Shown here: positions 6,022 to 6,576 of the stretch, in pieces
Numbering within the stretch: the stretch's first letter is position 1
How the letters are laid out: each line of letters begins with the position of its first letter
Source of the DNA: an uncultured beta proteobacterium
GTDB taxonomy: Bacteria > Pseudomonadota > Gammaproteobacteria > Burkholderiales > Burkholderiaceae
Length of the DNA: 6,576 bases
NCBI GenBank assembly: GCA_903938955.1
Contig: CAJAFJ010000026.1
Span: 1-6,576, forward strand
Direction of reading: 5' to 3'
The notes under the pieces: model-generated
The model's input: the letters and a program-made list of their open reading frames with translations, nothing else
What the model was told of the DNA's origin: nothing
Database searches by the model: none
Program-made: the position numbers and the translations under genes

Positions 6022-6576
6022 TTGAACATCCGAATTAAACGACTTTCACTTTGCCTGGTCAGCGCAGGTATGTTGACAATTTATGGTTGTGGGGGGGCTG
6101 GGGGGGGCACGCCACCGGCGCCCACATCCACATCGACCATATTTACGCCTTCGCTAGGGCAATTCAGTGTCGGTACTGTGTTCACAGTCACCAAACTTGA
6201 CGGTACCCTGTTAACGACCGGGACGATTGGCGCAAATGGTTCGGTAACCCTGTCACTGTCCAATGACGTTTATCCAGTTGTAGTGACAGTGGCGGGGGCT
6301 GCAGGTGTGAAATACTTTGACGAAGGATCTCAGCAACTTGAACCATTTGAAACTGGTTCACTGCGCGCAGTGGTACCGACCCCCATGGCAGAAGTGGGTG
6401 TAACGGCCCTAACAAATGCGGCCGTGGCTAATTTGGAAGCGACAGGCACACTGGCAAACGCAACAGCACAAACCATCAGTGACGCCAATCTTAAGATCGC
6501 AACCGTTTTTGGCTTGACGGATATTTTGACGGCCCCAACGCCCGTGAGCACTGTGGCGAAGACCCTTGACTTAGCC
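6022..6576 (+). CDS. Predicted lipoprotein, N-terminal part, function unknown
   Basis: Open frame of 185 codons that reaches the right edge without a stop, so the 3' end is missing. It begins at TTG with a good AAGGA. The N-terminus is a lipoprotein signal: basic n-region (NIRIKR), hydrophobic core, then IYGC with Cys23 as the lipidated residue and a Gly-rich linker GGAGGGT followed by Pro/Thr/Ser. Residues about 43-110 look beta-rich (GQFSVGTVFTVTKLDGTLL, then GSVTLSLSNDVYPVVVTVAG), like a small Ig-like or carboxypeptidase-regulatory-like fold. A second segment (about 125-170) reads VTALTNAA to FGLTDILT, a pattern I recall from exported hypothetical proteins of Comamonadaceae but cannot name. 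Base composition is lower in GC than its neighbours (31 of 60 at 6121-6180). Likely envelope-anchored; substrate and role unknown. It diverges from rodA. Confidence 0.8.
   Translation, partial: MNIRIKRLSLCLVSAGMLTIYGCGGAGGGTPPAPTSTSTIFTPSLGQFSVGTVFTVTKLDGTLLTTGTIGANGSVTLSLSNDVYPVVVTVAGAAGVKYFDEGSQQLEPFETGSLRAVVPTPMAEVGVTALTNAAVANLEATGTLANATAQTISDANLKIATVFGLTDILTAPTPVSTVAKTLDLA
6091..6107 (+). repeat. Two poly-G tracts in the lipoprotein gene
   Basis: Seven G residues (6091-6097), CT, then eight G residues (6100-6107), directly after the lipobox cysteine codon. They code for the Gly linker in the frame that is open to the window end. Loss or gain of one G would shift the frame. Confidence 0.85.

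Noticed and set aside
6081..6551. Minus-strand open frames opposite the lipoprotein gene
   Set aside because: Overlapping shadows in different frames; the plus strand has a signal peptide, a ribosome site and an uninterrupted frame.
1..6576. CRISPR arrays, tRNA or rRNA genes, insertion sequences, phage or toxin-antitoxin genes
   Set aside because: No repeated spacers, cloverleaf sequences, transposase frames or small paired genes were seen on either strand.

Overview
The window looks like ordinary chromosomal DNA of a betaproteobacterium, most likely Burkholderiales/Comamonadaceae (Rhodoferax- or Polaromonas-like). The basis is the GC-rich codon use and the style of the AroG, TldD and RodA proteins as I remember the family; no database search was possible. 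It holds no RNA genes, insertion sequences, CRISPR arrays or phage genes.

Layout by position: (1) 1-388, minus strand: the first 129 codons of aroG, a class I DAHP synthase that starts aromatic amino acid synthesis; it runs off the left edge. (2) 389-619, minus strand: a leader region for aroG. It contains a 24-codon leader peptide ORF (515-589) with seven aromatic residues in eight consecutive codons, followed by an intrinsic terminator (453-484). Mutually exclusive RNA pairings can be drawn between them, so this looks like a classical ribosome-mediated transcription attenuator sensing Phe, Tyr and Trp. It is the most interesting item here. (3) 620-2080, minus strand: tldD, metalloprotease subunit, directly upstream of the attenuator. 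(4) 2142-4733, plus strand: an 863-residue membrane sensor with CHASE, PAS, GGDEF and EAL parts, with the motifs of both cyclic-di-GMP synthesis and hydrolysis intact. (5) 4734-5888, minus strand: rodA, the SEDS glycan polymerase of cell elongation. It converges on the previous gene with no gap; the two stop codons together form TGATCA. (6) 5889-6021: a divergent intergenic region with a perfect 22-bp inverted repeat. (7) 6022-6576, plus strand: the start of a predicted lipoprotein with a TTG start and two poly-G tracts; it runs off the right edge.

The genes do not form one pathway. tldD, the leader and aroG lie in one direction and may be partly co-transcribed, so the attenuator could also end tldD transcripts. 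The other genes are separate units for second-messenger signalling, cell-wall growth and the cell surface. I see no wholly new multi-gene system; the regulatory DNA (aroG attenuator, 22-bp palindrome) is the part most worth following up.
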